Of a DNA stretch of 24,842 nt, positions 21,652 to 24,842 are shown one piece after another. The DNA lies in NCBI GenBank assembly GCA_033296885.1, contig MU864101.1, positions 1 to 24,842 of the forward strand, in the 5' to 3' direction. Every line of letters begins with the position of its first letter. Within the stretch, counting starts at the first letter, position 1. The notes below the pieces were generated by a model. The model made no database searches, had not been told where the DNA came from, and was given only the letters and a program-made list of their open reading frames with translations. The DNA comes from Triangularia verruculosa (lineage: Eukaryota > Ascomycota > Sordariomycetes > Sordariales > Podosporaceae). The translations under genes were made by a program, and so were the position numbers.

Positions 21652-22440
21652 ATATTATATTTATTTAATGATTTTTTTTCCTTTTAATAATAAATCTCTT
21701 TTTATATTTTATTACTATTAATATATTTATCTATATTTAACTTGAAATTTATATATCTTTAATCGAAATAATAGAATATTTAAAATTAATTTTAATTTAC
21801 TTTATCGAAATTTATTTAAATAGTTTACTAAATTTAAGATTTTTTTTAAAATTATTAATTTAATATTTTAAAGATAAATGGTATTTTAAAATCAACGAAT
21901 ATTAACTTTTTTTCATTCTTCGAATAGTAAAAAGTAATATAAATGTATTATTTAATTATAATTAATTAATTAACTATATATATTATTTATATTTATCGAA
22001 AATATTAATTAAAGTAATTTACTTTAATAAAGCTTTTAATATAAATTTATTATTTTAATTAAAATATAGGATAATAAAAGAGTATTAAACATAGAAAAGT
22101 AATAAAAATAATCCTTTTATTTTTATTAATATAAAAGTTATAGCGTTATAAAGTAATTCATCGGTTAGTAAGGGAGTTATTAACGCGGTAATAAATAAAG
22201 TAATAAAAGAAGTATTTAAAAGGTTTATATTATATCATTATATAATATATATTATTAAGTTTAATAATTAAAAGCTATATATATATAATAGGTATATAAT
22301 AAATATATAATTTTACGTAATATTATATAATATAACTTTGAACGACGATATTAGGCTATAAAGAAAACTAACGTCGGGCATAGCGTTATAAAAGAACTTT
22401 CTTTTTTTAGAACTTCGTTTTTTTTAAGACTTATTTATCT

Positions 22441-22850
22441 TTTCAAGTTTTAATAAAGTAAGATTTATAATTAATAATAAATCGGTTTATATTATTAAAT
22501 AGATTAAGTTATCAATATCGTTAATTTATTATTTTCTATATTTTATTTTATTTTAAATATATAGTAAATAATTAACTATAAACTTCTTTAATTATAAAGG
22601 TTCTTACATTATCGGTTTTAAAAACGACTAAGTATTTATTATATATTAATAATTAATTTAAAAAAGTAGATAAAAATATGTCGTTATTATTACTCCCCTT
22701 AACTTTCGTTTAGTGTATAAAAAGGCTTTTATCGGTTTTTTTAATTTTACATAATTAGTTTAAAAAAAGCTATTTTAAAATTATTTAACGTCGGGATAGT
22801 TTTATCGAAAACTATAAAGTTTAAATTACCATTATTAATTAAATCGAATA
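22441..22850. other. Unassigned AT-rich spacer left of the MITE
   Basis: I see no match to families X, D, C or gypsy and no gene. It is AT-rich with occasional CA and TG (for example TCTTTTCAAG, TTACATTATCG and TTTAGTGTATAAAAAGG), so it is less thoroughly RIP-like than the elements. It may be original host sequence or an unrecognised old repeat. Confidence 0.5.
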
Positions 22851-22988
22851 CTGTGGTATGATGGGTAAATAATACTTCCCTGCCAGGTAACCGCAGGGTG
22901 TGCACGGTGTTTTCGCGCACAAGTTGTGCTAGAGTTGGCTCGTGCACGGTACCTGACAGGGGGGTTTTACTTTTGCTCGCAACCACAG
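22851..22988. mobile_element. 138-bp MITE, TA target site, escaped RIP
   Basis: It starts CTGTGGT and ends ACCACAG, directly flanked by TA at 22849-22850 and 22989-22990. The two ends stay similar for about 40 bp when one is reverse-complemented: TTCCCTGCCAGGTAACCG against CCCCCTGTCAGGTACCG. GTGCACGGT occurs twice inside. TA duplication plus short inverted repeats suggests a non-autonomous Tc1/mariner-type (possibly pogo-like) element. It is rich in CA and TG and far more GC-rich than its surroundings, so RIP did not touch it, probably because it is short, single-copy or recent. A 79-codon minus frame begins inside it but is not a gene. Confidence 0.82.
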
Positions 22989-22991
22989 TAG

Positions 22992-23218
22992 TTTTTAATT
23001 TATTAATTCATATAGAAAGTAATAAATATCGTATAAATATAATATCTTACAATTAATATAAAAGCAGTCTCTTTATAGTTATTAATATTATACTAAACTA
23101 ACTATCTTTAATAAATATCTTTAATAATAACTTCCGCTAAATACTATATATATTATATTTACTCGATACCTTTCTTCCTTTAATAATAAACCACTTTTTA
23201 TATAGAATTTATATTATT
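22992..23218 (+). mobile_element. Family D element copy D8 (left part)
   Basis: It begins TTTTTAATTTATTAATTCATATAGAAAG, three bases right of the MITE target site, and follows D to the point where D9 interrupts it at about 23219. The remainder lies beyond the window, if it exists. Confidence 0.6.
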
Positions 23219-24842
23219 ATTATATATCTTAAAAGAAACGAAGTTCCAACAAAAAAAGTTCTTTAATAATACTATACCCGGCGTTAGTTTTCTTTATAGC
23301 CTAGTATTATCGGTTAAAGTTATATTACATAATATTATATCTTTATTATATAATATTATATACCTATTATATATATATAGCTTTTAATTATCGAATTTAG
23401 TAATATATATAATATAATAATATAGTTTAAATTTTTTAACGCCTCCTCTACTATATTACTTATTACTATATTAATAACTTCGTCGTTAATTAGTAAGTTA
23501 TTTTATAACGCTATAACTTCTATATTAATAAAAATAAAAAGACCGTTTTCGTTAAATATATTACTTTTCTACCTTGAATTCTCTCTTCTTATTTTATACT
23601 TTAATTAAAATATTTAATTTATATTAATATGTATATCCTAGAAGAAATATATCCTAGAACAAAATAATTTCTTAAAAAGAAAGTTCTTTTATAACGCTAT
23701 ATCCGGCGTTAGTTTTCTTTATAACTCCGGTATTATCGGTTAAAGTTATATTATATAATATTACGTACTTATTATATACGTATAGCTTTTAATTATCGAA
23801 CTTAATAATATATATAATATAATAATATAATTTAAACCTTTTAGATACCTCCTTTATTATATTACTTATTACCGCGCTAATAATTCCTTCGCCGACCGGT
23901 AAGTTACTTTATAACGCTATAACTCCCGAATTAATAAAGATAAAAAAACCGTCTCTATTAAATATACTACTCTTTTACCTTTAATTTTCTTTCCTTATCT
24001 TATACTTTAATTAAAATATTTAACTTATATTAAAAACTTTATTAAAGTAAATTACTTTAATTAATATTTTTAATAGGTATAATTAATATATTAAATATAT
24101 ATAATTAATTAATTTATTACTAATTATAATTAAGTAATATATTTATTTTACTTTTTACTATTTAAAAAGTAAAAAGAAACTAATATTCGCTAACTTTAAA
24201 ATACCACTTATCTCTAAATTACCTAACGAACGAAAGAAAATAAAATCCCGAGCTTAATAAATCGCTTAAATAAACCTCGATAAATTAAATTAAAGCTAAT
24301 CTAAAATACTTTACCGCTTCAGTTAAGAATATATAAATCCTAAATTAAATTTAAATATATATATTTACGATAATAATATATAAACAAAAGCTTATTATTA
24401 AAGGAAAAAAGTCGTCGAATAAATATAGTATATATAGTATTTAACGATAATTATCGCTAAAAATATCTAAAAATAGCTAACTTAACATAATACTAATAAT
24501 TTTAAAAAAACTACTATTTTTATAATAATTATAAAATATTATATCTATACGATATTTATCACTTTCTATATAAACTAACGAACTTAAAATTAATTTATAT
24601 TAAAAACTTCATTAAAATAAATTATTTTAATTAATATTTTTAATAAATATAATTAATATATTAAATATATATAATTAATGAATTTATTAATTATAATAAA
24701 GTAAAAATAATATATATATTTTATTTTTTACTACTTAAGTAAAAAACTATAATTCGTTTATTTTAAATTACTTTTAATATTAAAATTAAAATAATTATAA
24801 ATAAATATATATAAAAAGTAATAATTTATTATTATATAATAA
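23219..24842 (-). mobile_element. Family D element copy D9, split by D10, runs off the edge
   Basis: An inverted D beginning ATATCTTAAAAGAAACG on plus. It follows D to 23627, then resumes at 24604 after D10 at the matching position (AAACTTCATTAAAATAAATT) and reaches the window edge. It lies inside D8; its TSD cannot be tested here. Confidence 0.7.
23628..24589 (-). mobile_element. Family D element copy D10, nested in D9
   Basis: TSD TTAATTTATATTAA at 23614-23627 and 24590-24603, 14 bp and perfect. It is 962 bp, full length, from TATGTATATCCTAG to CGAACTTAAAA. A second CCTAG-type start (ATATCCTAGAAC) follows about 18 bp in, a small internal duplication of the end. Confidence 0.8.

Larger units (their letters stand above)
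7486..22440 (+). mobile_element. Family D element copy D5, split by a 13.7-kb nest
   Basis: The first roughly 40 bp of D (7486-7525) lie left of X3, and the rest resumes at 21269, right of X3, at the matching internal position (TTACGATTATTAT). D5 ends at about 22440 after CGTTTTTTTTAAGAC. A second insert, X10, lies at 21381-21651. Removing both gives about 930 bp. D5 lacks the first roughly 14 bp of the family. It is the oldest layer of the nest. Confidence 0.7.

Noticed and set aside
22747..22986. Minus-strand open frame of 79 codons with ordinary-looking protein composition
   Set aside because: Its first roughly 45 codons are the MITE, and it then runs into unrelated AT-rich spacer. The normal composition reflects the MITE having escaped RIP, not a gene.
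1..24842. Mitochondrial or bacterial AT-rich DNA
   Set aside because: Loss of CA/TG with CG kept, a chromodomain Ty3/gypsy element, SINE-like units and nested TSDs indicate fungal nuclear DNA under RIP.

Overview
This window looks like a repeat-packed, AT-rich block of a filamentous ascomycete (Pezizomycotina) genome that has been heavily altered by repeat-induced point mutation (RIP). Long stretches almost lack the dinucleotides CA and TG, are flooded with TA, and still keep CG. That is the footprint of CpA-to-TpA mutation on both strands, not of CpG deamination. I see no intact gene, rRNA, CRISPR array or bacterial feature. The species cannot be fixed from this sequence.

Almost everything is built from five transposable-element families, and junctions with target-site duplications (TSDs) let the layers be peeled apart. 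(1) A Ty3/gypsy chromovirus, 8667-16249, lies on the minus strand with two 414-bp LTRs and a 5-bp TSD. It holds dead gag and pol genes (protease, RT, RNase H, integrase, chromodomain) and a dead plus-strand gene antisense to the rest, between pol and the 3' LTR. (2) Family X is about 900-940 bp and has a 32-bp palindrome at one end, a hairpin near the other end and TSDs of 11-15 bp; eight copies. (3) Family D is about 940 bp with TSDs of about 8-18 bp; ten copies. (4) Family C is a SINE-like repeat with an 86-nt tRNA-like head; two copies. (5) A single 138-bp MITE at 22851-22988 is essentially unmutated. X, D and C are working names used only here.

Layout. 1-757 is unassigned degenerate DNA. 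X1 (773-2967) contains D1. D2 (3051-4908) contains D3. SINE C1 is at about 4974-5522 and X2 at 5571-6469. D4 (6575-7485) is followed by a six-deep nest filling 7486-22440: D5 contains X3, which contains D6, which contains X4, which contains D7, which contains X5. The gypsy element sits at the first bases of D6, X7 (with X8 inside it) sits near the end of D6, C2 sits in X3, and the truncated X10 sits in D5. 22441-22850 is unassigned, followed by the MITE and then D8, D9 and D10 (D10 nested in D9), running off the right edge.

Subtracting each nested insert plus one TSD brings most interrupted copies back to about 900-940 bp, which is strong internal support for the reconstruction. Exceptions are D6 (a tiny deletion derivative), D1 (a duplicated end), X3 (short at the C2 site) and X10 (truncated). 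There is no cooperating set of live genes here. The biology is mobile-element invasion followed by RIP inactivation, with a few short or weakly mutated islands that escaped.
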